NCBI RefSeq assembly: GCF_030908245.1
Contig: NZ_JAVFJJ010000017.1
Span: 1-64,000 of the forward strand
DNA: 64,000 bases
Origin: Sinomonas sp. ASV322
GTDB lineage: Bacteria > Actinomycetota > Actinomycetes > Actinomycetales > Micrococcaceae
Reading direction: 5' to 3'
The notes beneath the pieces were generated by a model, which saw nothing but the letters and a program-made list of their open reading frames with translations, was not told the origin of the DNA and searched no databases. Of the stretch, positions 34,471-43,617 are shown piece after piece. The translations under genes were made by a program, and so were the position numbers. How positions within the stretch are numbered: position 1 is the stretch's first letter; the number at the start of each line of letters is the position of its first letter.

Positions 34471-35199
34471 TTGGCATTGACCGATGACGCGATCGACAAG
34501 ATCAAGGAGATGCTCCTCGCCGGCGAGCTCCGGCCGGGGGACCGGCTCCCCCCGGAGAAGGATCTCGCGGACCGTTTGGGCCTCTCCCGCAGCTCGCTGC
34601 GGGAGGCCGTCAAGGCGCTCGAACTCATCCGCGTGCTCGACGTGCGGCGCGGGGACGGCACCTATGTGACCACGCTCGAGCCGAAGCTGCTCAATGAGGC
34701 CCTCGGCTTCATCGTCGAGCTCCATCAGGCGCGCGGCGTCGTCGAACTGCTTGAGGTGCGCCGCATGCTCGAGCCGGCGGCCGCGGCCCAGGCGGCCCAT
34801 CGGATGGGGCCGGACGGATTCGCCGCTCTGCGGGCCTCGATGGCCGGGATCACCGAGGAGACGAGCGTCGAAGAGCTCGTCGAGCACGACGCCGAGTTCC
34901 ATCGGATCATCGCCGCCCAGGCCGGCAACAGCTACCTCTCGAGCCTCCTCGAGGCGCTCTCGTCGCAGACCCTGCGCGCGCGGATCTGGCGTGGCCTCAC
35001 GGAAGAGCAGGCCGTCGCGAGGACCCTGGCTGAGCACGACGCGATCGCCCGCGCCCTTGAGCAGCGGGACACCGAGCTCGTCCGGGCGCTCGTGACCGTG
35101 CACGTGAGCGGCGTCGAGGCGTGGCTGAGGCGGGCCATGGAGGAATCGCCCACCGGGGACGTGGATTTCTCCGCGCCGGGTCAGCGCCCGAGCCGGTAG
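34471..35199 (+). CDS. GntR-family (FadR/FCD) regulator of the fucose genes
   Basis: A 242-residue regulator. The winged helix (DLADRLGLSRSSLREAVKALE) is followed by an all-helical FCD effector domain with Asp/His metal-type positions (EHDAEFHRIIAAQAGN, and a late TVHVSG). TTG start at 34471 with GGGAG six bases upstream. Sits between the two fucose transcription units, whose promoters share a palindrome, so it probably represses both. Its 3' end overlaps the convergent lactonase by 19 bases. Confidence 0.88.
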   Translation: MALTDDAIDKIKEMLLAGELRPGDRLPPEKDLADRLGLSRSSLREAVKALELIRVLDVRRGDGTYVTTLEPKLLNEALGFIVELHQARGVVELLEVRRMLEPAAAAQAAHRMGPDGFAALRASMAGITEETSVEELVEHDAEFHRIIAAQAGNSYLSSLLEALSSQTLRARIWRGLTEEQAVARTLAEHDAIARALEQRDTELVRALVTVHVSGVEAWLRRAMEESPTGDVDFSAPGQRPSR

Positions 35200-36023
35200 G
35201 CCGCGGCGGCGGAGCGCTCGCGGAGCCATGCCTGCTCGTCCGGCGAGAGCTCGGAGACGAGGGCATCGAGGACGCCGAGGGTTTCGCGGTACGGGCCCCC
35301 GAGCGTGCTCACGGGCCAGTCGCTCCCGAGCATGAGCCGCTCGGGGCCGAACGCCTCGAGAGCCGTGTCCCACGCGCGGCGCAGGCCGTCCGGCGTGTAC
35401 GGCACGCCTCCGATCCGGAGGCCGGAGATCTTCGCCGCGGTGTTCGGCAGCGCTCCGAGAGCCTGCACGCAGCGGGTCCACTCGGCCACGTCCTCGGCGG
35501 AGCCGGAGAGGGGAGGCTTGCCGAGGTGGTCGAGGACCGCAGTGAGGTCGGGCAGCGCTCCGGCGAGGTCGACGGCGGCGCGGAGGTGCCGCGGCCACGC
35601 GTCGGGGACGTCGAAGGCCAGGCCCGCGCGGGCGGCCCTCCGCAGGGAGGCTCGCACGGCGGGGAGCGCGAGGAAGTCGTCGCGCGGATCGTCGTGGACG
35701 AGGTGCCGGAGCCCGCACACGAGCGGGTCGGCGCCGAGGCGGTCGATGGCGTCGACCGCGGCCTCGGGGGAGTCGAGGGGAGCCCAGCCGACGACGCCGG
35801 CGACCCACGGGCTGGCGCGGGCGACGGCGAGCATCGCGTCCGTGTCGTCGAGCGTGTCGTCCGCTTGGACGAGGACGGCCGCGGTCACGCCCGCGGCGTC
35901 GAGCTCGGCGCGCGCTTCGTCCGCGGCGAAACTGCGGAAGAGGGGGCCGTGCTGAGGGCCGAGCCAGCTGTAGCCGCCCCGGGAGAGGTCCCATAGGTGC
36001 AGGTGCGCGTCGATGCGACCCAT
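35181..36023 (-). CDS. Amidohydrolase-family L-fuconolactonase
   Basis: A 280-residue metal-dependent hydrolase of the COG3618 type, opening L-fuconolactone to L-fuconate. It shows DAHLHLWD at the N-terminus, GLRHLVH, VLDHLGKPPLSG and the terminal MLGSDWPV with the catalytic Asp. ATG 36023; the longer frame reaches into the operator. Confidence 0.9.
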   Translation of the reverse strand: MGRIDAHLHLWDLSRGGYSWLGPQHGPLFRSFAADEARAELDAAGVTAAVLVQADDTLDDTDAMLAVARASPWVAGVVGWAPLDSPEAAVDAIDRLGADPLVCGLRHLVHDDPRDDFLALPAVRASLRRAARAGLAFDVPDAWPRHLRAAVDLAGALPDLTAVLDHLGKPPLSGSAEDVAEWTRCVQALGALPNTAAKISGLRIGGVPYTPDGLRRAWDTALEAFGPERLMLGSDWPVSTLGGPYRETLGVLDALVSELSPDEQAWLRERSAAAAYRLGR

Positions 36024-36056
36024 GCGTACTCCGATCGCTGCAGGTCCGCTTTCGAC

Positions 36057-36106
36057 CCTAGACATCGGATGTATTGCTTGTCAATTCGCCATTGAGGCCC
36101 AATACT
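36057..36106. promoter_or_regulatory. Overlapping divergent fucose promoters with operator (site 3)
   Basis: ACATC-G-GATGT at 36062-36072. Minus strand: TTGACA at 36084-36079 and TCTAGG at 36062-36057, toward the lactonase. Plus strand: TTGTCA at 36078-36083 and AATACT at 36101-36106, 17 bases apart, toward the hydrolase/SDR genes. One bound repressor could block both. Confidence 0.6.
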
Positions 36107-36146
36107 GGGGAACAATCACCCCAAACCTCGGATGACAGGATCCCTC

Positions 36147-37082
36147 ATGAAGTTCACCAGGCTCGGCGCCCCAGGAGCCGAGGAGCCCGCCGTCCTCGCG
36201 GCCGGGGCTGACGGCGTCGAACGCTGCTACCTCTTGGATTCGCTCACCCCGGACATCGACGGCGAGTTCCTCGCGGGCCAGGGCATTGCTCGCACGAGGG
36301 CCGCCCTCGCCGCTGGTGAGCTCGAGGAGTTCGAGGGCTTCGCCGAGCTCAGGGTGGGCGCGCCGATCGCCCGGCCCTCCGCGCTCGTGTGCATCGGCAT
36401 GAACTACGCGCTCCACGCGGCGGAATCCGGCGCCGAGCCGCCGTCGGTGCCCGTGGTCTTCCTCAAGCCCTCGAACACCGTGGCCGGTCCGAACGATCGG
36501 GCTCCCATCCCGCCCCGCAGCTCGCAGTACGACTGGGAGGTCGAGCTCGGCATCGTCATCGGCCGCCGCGCGAGCTATCTCGAATCCCTCGACGAGGCGC
36601 GGGAGTGCATCGCGGGCTACGTGGCCGCGAACGACCTCTCGGAGCGCGAGTACCAGCTCCCGGGGGCCGCGGGGCAGTGGACGAAGGGCAAGTCCCTCCC
36701 GGCCTCGACGCCACTCGGCCCGTGGCTCGTTCCCGCGGATTGCGTCGATGCGAGCGCGCTCAGGCTCCGCAGCTGGGTCAACGGAGAACCCCGCCAGGAC
36801 TCGTCCACCGCGGACCTGATCTTCGATCCCGTCACGCTCGTCCACCACTGCAGCCAGTACATGCTGCTCGAGCCCGGGGACGTGATCCTGACCGGCACGC
36901 CCGCGGGCGTGGGGCTCTCGGGCCGTTTCCCGTACCTCGCCGAGGGCGACGTCGTCGAGATCGAGATCGAGGGCCTCGGGCGCCAACGCCAAGAGTTCTA
37001 CCGGGCCGGCTCGGGCCGCGAAGGTGCAGCGCGCGAACGCGCAGTGCCTGAAGGCTCCGTCCGGGAAGGAGCGAGCGCATGA
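36147..37082 (+). CDS. Fumarylacetoacetate-hydrolase family protein, probable 2,4-diketo-3-deoxy-L-fuconate hydrolase
   Basis: A 311-residue FAH-fold enzyme with GMNYALHAAESG, the KPSNT segment and the metal-binding WEVELGIVIGR, plus DVILTGTPAGVG. In this context it should cleave the diketo-deoxy acid to pyruvate and L-lactate. The C-terminal 24 residues are a charged R-E-G-A-like tail not usual for the family. ATG 36147. Overlaps the SDR start by four bases. Confidence 0.88.
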   Translation: MKFTRLGAPGAEEPAVLAAGADGVERCYLLDSLTPDIDGEFLAGQGIARTRAALAAGELEEFEGFAELRVGAPIARPSALVCIGMNYALHAAESGAEPPSVPVVFLKPSNTVAGPNDRAPIPPRSSQYDWEVELGIVIGRRASYLESLDEARECIAGYVAANDLSEREYQLPGAAGQWTKGKSLPASTPLGPWLVPADCVDASALRLRSWVNGEPRQDSSTADLIFDPVTLVHHCSQYMLLEPGDVILTGTPAGVGLSGRFPYLAEGDVVEIEIEGLGRQRQEFYRAGSGREGAARERAVPEGSVREGASA

Positions 37083-37837
37083 CGCGCGAGTTCGACGGCC
37101 TCAAGGCTCTCGTCACCGGCGGTGCGTCCGGCATCGGCGACGCTGTGGTCCGTCGGCTCCACGAGTCCGGAGCCGACGTCGCCGTCCTCGATCTCAACCC
37201 GGACGGCGCGGCGCCCGGCACGGTGGCCTTCCGATGCGACGTGTCCGACGCCGGCTCCGTCGCCGGCGCGGTGCGGGCCGCCGCCGAGCGCCTCGGCGGG
37301 ATCGACGTCGTCGTCAACAATGCCGGCATCGGCGCGCAGGGGACCATCGAAGCCAACCCGGACGCGGAATGGCACCGCGTCCTCGACATCAACGTGCTCG
37401 GGATCGTGCGCGTCTCCCGGGCTGCCCTTCCGTATCTCCGGGAGTCGGCGTCGGCCTCGATCGTCAACACGTGCTCGATCGCGGCCACGGCCGGGCTGCC
37501 GAATCGCGCGCTCTACTCGGCCTCCAAGGGGGCCGTCCTCTCGCTCACCCTCGCGATGGCGGCGGACCACGTCCGGGAGGGGATCCGCGTCAACTGCGTC
37601 AACCCGGGAACCGTGGACACGCCATGGGTCGCCCGGCTGCTGGATTCCGCCCCGGACCCGGCCGCCGAGCGCCGTGCGCTCAGCGGGCGGCAGCCGCACG
37701 GCCGGCTCGTGAGCCCGGAGGAGGTCGCCGCGGCGGTCGCCTACCTTGCGAGCCCGCTGTCGGGTTCGACGACGGGGGCCTCGCTCGCGGTCGACGGCGG
37801 CATGCAGGGGCTGCGGCTGCGCCCGCCGGGCAGCTGA
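37079..37837 (+). CDS. SDR, probable 2-keto-3-deoxy-L-fuconate dehydrogenase
   Basis: A 252-residue classical short-chain dehydrogenase with the cofactor motif TGGASGIG, NNAGIG and the catalytic Ser and YSASK. Gene order next to the FAH hydrolase and fuconate dehydratase fits the NAD-dependent oxidation of 2-keto-3-deoxy-L-fuconate. Last gene of its short operon. Confidence 0.88.
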   Translation: MTREFDGLKALVTGGASGIGDAVVRRLHESGADVAVLDLNPDGAAPGTVAFRCDVSDAGSVAGAVRAAAERLGGIDVVVNNAGIGAQGTIEANPDAEWHRVLDINVLGIVRVSRAALPYLRESASASIVNTCSIAATAGLPNRALYSASKGAVLSLTLAMAADHVREGIRVNCVNPGTVDTPWVARLLDSAPDPAAERRALSGRQPHGRLVSPEEVAAAVAYLASPLSGSTTGASLAVDGGMQGLRLRPPGS

Positions 37838-37851
37838 GAGCGAGGAACTTG

Positions 37852-38652
37852 TCAGAGGCCCTTCGCCGCGAGCCAGTCGAGCACGGCGTCGGCGACGTCG
37901 GTCCACCCGTGGTCAATGGTCAGTGAATGCCCGCGGCCTTCGAACTGCTTCAGCTCTGTCACGGCCATCGAGTCGCGGTATTGCTTCAGGGTTGAGCGGG
38001 TGACGACGTCGGGAACGGTGTGATCGGCTGTTCCGGACATGAGCAGAAGTGGCCCGCGAGGGGATCTCTTCGTGTCGACGGCTGCGGGCGAGTGCATGAC
38101 GAAGTTCGCCGCGGCCGCTTGGAAAAGCGGTCGCGCTGGCGAGGGAATCGTCCACTGCTCGTACAGGGCGTCGGATTCATCCGGTTCGAGGGCATTGCCG
38201 AAGCCGAATCGGAACTCCGATGACGTGAGGGACACCGCGCGGTGCAGATTGGCGGGGTTGCCGAGCGCAGGAAGGCCCGCGCGCAGTTGCGCCAATGGGA
38301 GCGGCAGGACGCCCTTGATCTGCGCGGGGTCGATCGCGACGGCGCCGGCGCCCACGCCCTCCCCGAGCAGCTTTTCGGCGATGAGTCCACCGAAGGAGTG
38401 GCCGACCAGAACCGTGTCCGGTCCGAGCTGCTGGGCAATCTCGGCGAAGTGGTCTGAGGCCTCGTCGATTCCGACGTCTGCGACGTCGTCCGGAGTGGCG
38501 CGAGCGGCATCGACGCTGGACGGCTCGTTCGGCCACCCCGGAGCGACCGGTGCATACCCGGCTGCCTGGAAGCGGTCGACCCACCGCTGCCAACTGCTTG
38601 CGTGGAGCCACAGGCCGTGGATGAAGACGACGGGTCTCGGTGAATCAGCCAT
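37852..38652 (-). CDS. Alpha/beta hydrolase
   Basis: A 266-residue alpha/beta hydrolase with a complete triad: oxyanion region FIHGLWLHASSW, nucleophile GHSFGG near residue 89, Asp in MSGTADHTVPD and His in GRGHSLT. Related to plant-esterase-like lipases of unknown substrate. ATG 38652. Divergent from a LysR gene that may control it; converges on the fucose SDR. Confidence 0.85.
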   Translation of the reverse strand: MADSPRPVVFIHGLWLHASSWQRWVDRFQAAGYAPVAPGWPNEPSSVDAARATPDDVADVGIDEASDHFAEIAQQLGPDTVLVGHSFGGLIAEKLLGEGVGAGAVAIDPAQIKGVLPLPLAQLRAGLPALGNPANLHRAVSLTSSEFRFGFGNALEPDESDALYEQWTIPSPARPLFQAAAANFVMHSPAAVDTKRSPRGPLLLMSGTADHTVPDVVTRSTLKQYRDSMAVTELKQFEGRGHSLTIDHGWTDVADAVLDWLAAKGL

Positions 38653-38764
38653 GACAAGAGCACACACCTGCGGGGGAGCTGGTGTCCAAGACACGTTCGC
38701 AGCGGATCGATATCCGATCTTGCATCGATTGACAGGTTGCGGGAGCCTTCGTGGAGGAGGTGCG

Positions 38765-39715
38765 ATGGATCTCGACCTGCGTCTAGTCCGGTATTTCGTC
38801 GCGATCGCCGACGAGCTCCACTTCGGCAGGGCCGCGGCAGGGCTGCACATCAGCCAGCCGGCTCTTTCCAAGCAGCTGCGCCGACTCGAGTCAGATCTGG
38901 GATTCCGCCTTCTGGCCCGGGACAGCCGCCACGTGACGCTCACCCCCGAAGGCGACCGGTTCCTCCGCGAGGCGAGAACGCTCCTCGCCCACGCGGCGCG
39001 CATGACCCATCCGGGGGAGCCCGGGCTGAGGATGGCCCACATCTTCGATCTGGACACGAGCAGACGCGTTGCGGACGCGTTCGCCACCCGATATCCAGAT
39101 GTTCCGGTCATCGAGAGCTCGATGGACAGCCGCCGTCAGTTCGCCGCGCTCATGGCGGGGCTTCTCGACGTGGCCATCATCCGACTCACCCCGGCGATGC
39201 GCGCCGAGCATCCCAGCGGCTGGCGCCACCGGCTCCTGCGGTTGGAACCGTTCTGGCTCATCGGGCGGGCCGACGACGCGCCGGGGGAAACGGCGTCCCT
39301 TCACGAGAGGCCCATCGACGTTTTCGGCGACCCCCCAGGGTCCGCGCTCTTCAACGCCCACGGCGAGTACCTGTCCGCGCTCGAGGAGCAAATCGGCGTC
39401 GCGTTCAGGTGGCTCGGCAATCCTGGCACCTTCGACCAATGCCGGGTCCGCGTGCTGCGGCCGGCCAGCGTGGGATATCTCCTCGAATTCGAGTCCTACG
39501 CTCTCAGATATGAGGCATTGGGGCTCCCGCTCTATCGACCAATAGAGATCCAGCCGGTCTACCCGTGGTCTCTGGTCTGGCGGACGGAGTCCCCCAACCG
39601 GAACATTGCCAAGTTCATCGAGATCGCCGAGGAGCAAGCCGGTCTGCTGACATGGCTCACGCCAGAACGAGCGGCACCGCTGTGGTCCCCACGGCTGCCC
39701 GATCGGGCTGGCTAG
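38765..39715 (+). CDS. LysR-family transcriptional regulator
   Basis: A 316-residue regulator with the N-terminal LysR helix-turn-helix (YFVAIADELHFGRAAAGLHISQPALSKQ has the classic pattern) and a substrate-binding domain from about residue 90. ATG 38765 with a strong GGAGGAGG site. Divergent from the alpha/beta hydrolase over 112 bases, which suggests it as target. Confidence 0.9.
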   Translation: MDLDLRLVRYFVAIADELHFGRAAAGLHISQPALSKQLRRLESDLGFRLLARDSRHVTLTPEGDRFLREARTLLAHAARMTHPGEPGLRMAHIFDLDTSRRVADAFATRYPDVPVIESSMDSRRQFAALMAGLLDVAIIRLTPAMRAEHPSGWRHRLLRLEPFWLIGRADDAPGETASLHERPIDVFGDPPGSALFNAHGEYLSALEEQIGVAFRWLGNPGTFDQCRVRVLRPASVGYLLEFESYALRYEALGLPLYRPIEIQPVYPWSLVWRTESPNRNIAKFIEIAEEQAGLLTWLTPERAAPLWSPRLPDRAG

Positions 39716-39831
39716 CTGAGGTGGAGCTGGAGCGGACGCCGGTCGGACCGGGCCCACGACCTGCAATGTTCCACAGGGACCTCGCCCTCGCCGGGGTGCG
39801 AGTCTTCCAATCCTGTAATGGGTAAATGTCT

Positions 39832-39851
39832 AAAGTCAGGCCATTGACTTT
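39832..39851. promoter_or_regulatory. Inverted repeat over a likely -35 before the permease
   Basis: AAAGTCA (39832-39838) and TGACTTT (39845-39851), perfect 7-bp arms. The right arm overlaps a TTGACT -35-like hexamer at 39844. A candidate site for the GntR regulator encoded downstream. Confidence 0.5.
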
Positions 39852-39916
39852 CTGATGTGACGCAGGCAACAATCGCTCATCACGTTCTGCTCCTCCCCAA
39901 GACAGGCAGTACATCC

Positions 39917-41461
39917 ATGAGTGAAGAAACCACCAAGATCCCCGACGCGCCCGTGGACGACGACGCGGCCGTCCTCGCCGAGCTCGGCTACAAGCAGGAA
40001 CTCCGGCGCGGCATGTCCGGGTTCTCGAACTTCGCAGTCTCCTTCTCGATCATCTCGATCCTCGCGGGCTGCTTCACGTCATATTCCATCGCCCTGACCT
40101 CAGGCGGCCCGGCCGCCATCAACCTCGGCTGGCCGCTCGCCGGCGCCTTCGTGCTCTGCGTCGCGTTCGCGATGGCCGAAGTGTGCTCGAAGTATCCGAC
40201 GGCGGGCGGCCTCTACTTCTGGGCCGGGCGCCTCGCCAAGCGGAACAAGCGCCAGTGGGCTTGGTTCGTCGGCTGGTTCAACTTCCTCGGCGAGGTCGCG
40301 GTGACCGCCGCGATCGACTACGGCGCCGCCGTCACCATGATGGCGTTCGCGAATCTCACGTGGGGCGTCGAGCCCAATCCGGTCAGCACGTTCGTCCTGT
40401 TCGTCGTCCTCATCGTCGTGCACGGCCTGCTCAACGCATTCGGCGTCAAGATCGTCAGCCTCCTCTCGAACGTCTCGGCGTGGTGGCACATCGTCGGCGT
40501 CGCGATCATCGTGGGCGCGCTGTGGATCATGCCGACCGCCCACCAGTCCGCGGCCTGGACGTTCACGGCCTGGCACAACCAGACCGGCTGGTCCTTTGCC
40601 CCGTACGTGTTCTTCGTGGGCCTCCTCATGGCCCAGTACACCTACACGGGATATGACGCCTCCGCCCACGTTGCCGAGGAGACGAAGAACGCCTCGATCG
40701 CGGCCCCCCGCGGCATCGTGATGAGCGTTGTCATCTCGATCATCGGCGGCTGGATTCTTCTCTACTCGATCACGGCGGCCATCCAGGACGGGAGCGACGA
40801 CGGGCTCACGACCCTCGCCGGGACGTCGACCGGGCTCCCGCCGGCGCAGGTCTTCCTCGACGCGCTCAACAACCCGACCGTCGCGAAGTTCCTGCTCTTC
40901 ATCGTGTGCGGCGCCCAGTTCTTCTGCGGCATGGCTTCGGTGACCGCGAACTCGCGCATGAGCTACGCGTTCTCTCGCGACAACGCGATCCCGGGCTCGC
41001 GCCTCTGGGCGCAGGTCAACCCGCGCACGGGCACGCCGACCAACTCGATCTGGCTGTGCGTCGTGGTCTCGATCGTCCTCGCGGCACCGGCACTGTTCAA
41101 CTACACGGCCTACCTCGCGGTGACCTCGATCGCCGTCATCGGCCTCTACATCGCCTATGTGACACCCGTCTTGCTGCGCCGCCTCGACACGAACTTCAAG
41201 CCCGGGCCGTGGCACCTCGGGAAATGGAGCCCGCTCGTCGGCTGGATCGCCGTCGTCTGGGTCGTGTTCATCGTCGTGCTGTTCGTCCTTCCGCCCGTTA
41301 CGCCGATCACGGTCGACACGTTCAACTACGCGCCGATCGCCGTCGTCGTCGTCGCCCTGCTCGCCACGGTGCTCTGGTTCGCGAAGGGCCGGAAGCACTT
41401 CATGACGGCGGAAGAGGCCTCCCACCTGACCATTCAGGCCGAAAAGCTCCTCGAGGAATAG
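39917..41461 (+). CDS. APC-superfamily amino acid/amine permease
   Basis: A 514-residue permease with about 12 membrane helices. The N-terminal LGYKQELRRGMSGFSNFAVSFSIISILAG and ASAHVAEETKNAS are typical of GABA/choline/ethanolamine-type APC carriers. First gene of the gamma-glutamyl operon, so its substrate is probably the amine degraded by the following enzymes. Confidence 0.9.
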   Translation: MSEETTKIPDAPVDDDAAVLAELGYKQELRRGMSGFSNFAVSFSIISILAGCFTSYSIALTSGGPAAINLGWPLAGAFVLCVAFAMAEVCSKYPTAGGLYFWAGRLAKRNKRQWAWFVGWFNFLGEVAVTAAIDYGAAVTMMAFANLTWGVEPNPVSTFVLFVVLIVVHGLLNAFGVKIVSLLSNVSAWWHIVGVAIIVGALWIMPTAHQSAAWTFTAWHNQTGWSFAPYVFFVGLLMAQYTYTGYDASAHVAEETKNASIAAPRGIVMSVVISIIGGWILLYSITAAIQDGSDDGLTTLAGTSTGLPPAQVFLDALNNPTVAKFLLFIVCGAQFFCGMASVTANSRMSYAFSRDNAIPGSRLWAQVNPRTGTPTNSIWLCVVVSIVLAAPALFNYTAYLAVTSIAVIGLYIAYVTPVLLRRLDTNFKPGPWHLGKWSPLVGWIAVVWVVFIVVLFVLPPVTPITVDTFNYAPIAVVVVALLATVLWFAKGRKHFMTAEEASHLTIQAEKLLEE

Positions 41462-41470
41462 CCTGACGCC

Positions 41471-42199
41471 ATGACCAGCACGATGGATTCGCCTCTCGTC
41501 GACGCCATGCTCCACCCCGTCCGGGGCCACATGGCCTTCGAATCCTGCGTCGAGCAGCTCGGCTCGGCCATTCAGCTCGGGATCTTCCGGCCGGGGTCGA
41601 AGCTGCCGAACGAGCGCGAGCTCGCCGAGCGGCTGAACGTCTCCCGCGCGACGCTTCGGGAAGCCATCAGCGCCCTGCGCGCCGCCGGGTTCGTCTCGAC
41701 GACGCGCGGGCGCGGCGGCGGGACGATCGTCGAGCCGCTCGCGGGCGAGTGGCCCGGGGAGGCGCATCCATCGCCCCATCGCCAGGCCGAGATAGAGGAC
41801 ATCGTGGTGTTCCGCTCCGTCATCGAGCCGGGCGCGGCCTACCGGGCCGCCAAGACCGTCCTCGGACCCGCTCAGCGCGCGCTCCTCGCGGAATGCCTCG
41901 CGGACCTCGGCAAGGCGAGCACTCCCGCCGACTACCGGCAGGCTGACGCGCGGCTGCACCTAGCGATCGCCTCGGTGTGCGGCTCCGACGAGCTCTCCAA
42001 GGCCTGCAGCCTCGTCCAGGCCAAGGTCCATCAGTTCCTCGCCGAGATCCCCTTCCTCCCCGCGAATATCGCCAATTCGGATGAGCAGCACTACACGATC
42101 GTGCACGCGATTCTCGAGGGCGACGCCGAACGCGCTCGCTTCGTCATGCATGAGCATTGCGACGCGACCGCAGCTCTTCTCAAGGGTCTATTGAAATGA
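41471..42199 (+). CDS. GntR-family (FadR/FCD) regulator of the gamma-glutamyl operon
   Basis: A 242-residue regulator. The winged helix (ELAERLNVSRATLREAISALRAAGFV) with a Gly-rich wing is followed by an FCD domain containing metal-type residues (ADARLHLAIASVCG, late MHEHCDATA). Sits nine bases after the permease and eleven before the synthetase. Confidence 0.9.
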   Translation: MTSTMDSPLVDAMLHPVRGHMAFESCVEQLGSAIQLGIFRPGSKLPNERELAERLNVSRATLREAISALRAAGFVSTTRGRGGGTIVEPLAGEWPGEAHPSPHRQAEIEDIVVFRSVIEPGAAYRAAKTVLGPAQRALLAECLADLGKASTPADYRQADARLHLAIASVCGSDELSKACSLVQAKVHQFLAEIPFLPANIANSDEQHYTIVHAILEGDAERARFVMHEHCDATAALLKGLLK

Positions 42200-42209
42200 G
42201 TTCACCAGC

Positions 42210-43616
42210 ATGAACCTTTCCGCTGCGTCACTTAGCCATATGTCACTCGGCCAAACATCACCTCGCAACGACCGCATGCTCACCGTCGAGCAGCTCCGCT
42301 CCGCGATCGAGATCGGCGAGATCGACACCGTGATCCTCGCCTTCACGGATATGCAGGGCCGCCTCCAGGGCAAGCTCCTGCACGGGCAGTTCTTCCTCGA
42401 CTCCGTCCTCGAGCACGGAACGGAGGGCTGCAATTACCTTCTCGCGGTCGACGTCGAGATGAATACCGTCGACGGGTACGAGATCTCGTCGTGGGACAAG
42501 GGCTATGGGGACATGGTCTTCGAGCTCGACCTCGGCACGATCCGGCGCCTCCCGCACCGCCCGGGCAGCGCGATGATCCAATGCGACCTCGCGCTCGAGG
42601 GCGGCGGTCCTGTCCGCGTCTCGCCGCGCCAGATCCTCCGGGCCCAGGTCGAGCGGGCCGCCTCCCACGGCTGGAAGGCCCTCGCGGGCACCGAGCTCGA
42701 GTTCGTGGTCTACGACACGAGCTACGAGGACGCGTGGGCGAGCGGCTACCGCAGCCTCAACCCCGCGAACCAGTACAACGTGGACTATTCGATCCTCGGC
42801 TCGGCCCGTGTCGAGCCGCTCCTGCGCGAAATCCGAAACGTCATGTATGGGGCGGGCCTCAACGTCGAATCGGCCAAGGGCGAATGCAACCTCGGCCAGC
42901 ATGAGATCGCCTTCAAGTACGACGACGTCATCACCACGGGCGACAACCATTCCGTCTACAAGACGGCGGCGAAGGACATCGCGCAGCAATTCGGGAAGTC
43001 CATCACGTTCATGGCGAAGCCCAATGAGCGCGAAGGCAATTCCTGCCATATCCACATGTCGCTGCGCGGACTCGACGATTCGCTCGTGTTCTGGGATCAG
43101 GGCCGCCGGACGGCGGTCTACGACCACTTCATCGCGGGCATCCTTGCGACCATGCGCGATTTCACGCTCTTCTACGCGCCGAACATCAATTCGTACAAGC
43201 GCTTCGTGAAAGGCTCGTTCGCGCCCACCGCGATCGCGTGGGGCCTCGACAACCGCACGTGCTCGATCCGGCTCGTCGGCCACGGCCAGAGCGCGCGCCT
43301 CGAGAACCGCCTGCCCGGCGGCGACGTGAACCCGTACCTCTCGCTCGCCGCGATGCTCGCGGGCGGCCTCTACGGCATCGAGCACGAGCTCCCGCTCGAG
43401 CCGCAGACGCTCGGGAGCGCGTACGACTCCGGCGCCCCGACCGTCCCGACCAATCTGCGCGAGGCACGCGAGGCCTTCGCCCGGTCGGCGATCGCGGCCG
43501 AGGTGTTCGGCGAAGACGTCGTCAAGCACTACCTCAACTACGCCGACATCGAGCTTGCGGCCTTCGATGCGGCCATCACCGACTGGGAACTCCGCCGCGG
43601 ATTCGAGAGGCTCTGA
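42210..43616 (+). CDS. Glutamine synthetase-like gamma-glutamylamide synthetase
   Basis: A 468-residue GS-fold ligase that should couple glutamate to an amine, using ATP. It has FTDMQGRLQGK, the metal residues in GTELEFVVYD and ESAKGECNLGQHEI, HIHMSL and the RLENRLPGGDVNPYL segment. It lacks the adenylylation loop of GlnA. Closest in design to PuuA/GlnA3/GlnA4-type enzymes. An internal ATG at 42276 is an alternative start. Confidence 0.9.
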   Translation: MNLSAASLSHMSLGQTSPRNDRMLTVEQLRSAIEIGEIDTVILAFTDMQGRLQGKLLHGQFFLDSVLEHGTEGCNYLLAVDVEMNTVDGYEISSWDKGYGDMVFELDLGTIRRLPHRPGSAMIQCDLALEGGGPVRVSPRQILRAQVERAASHGWKALAGTELEFVVYDTSYEDAWASGYRSLNPANQYNVDYSILGSARVEPLLREIRNVMYGAGLNVESAKGECNLGQHEIAFKYDDVITTGDNHSVYKTAAKDIAQQFGKSITFMAKPNEREGNSCHIHMSLRGLDDSLVFWDQGRRTAVYDHFIAGILATMRDFTLFYAPNINSYKRFVKGSFAPTAIAWGLDNRTCSIRLVGHGQSARLENRLPGGDVNPYLSLAAMLAGGLYGIEHELPLEPQTLGSAYDSGAPTVPTNLREAREAFARSAIAAEVFGEDVVKHYLNYADIELAAFDAAITDWELRRGFERL

Positions 43617-43617
43617 C

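Noticed and set aside
40100-41959. Long minus-strand open frame opposite the permease
   Set aside because: Arg/Asp/His-rich translation typical of antisense shadow in high-GC DNA; the plus strand encodes a clear permease and GntR.
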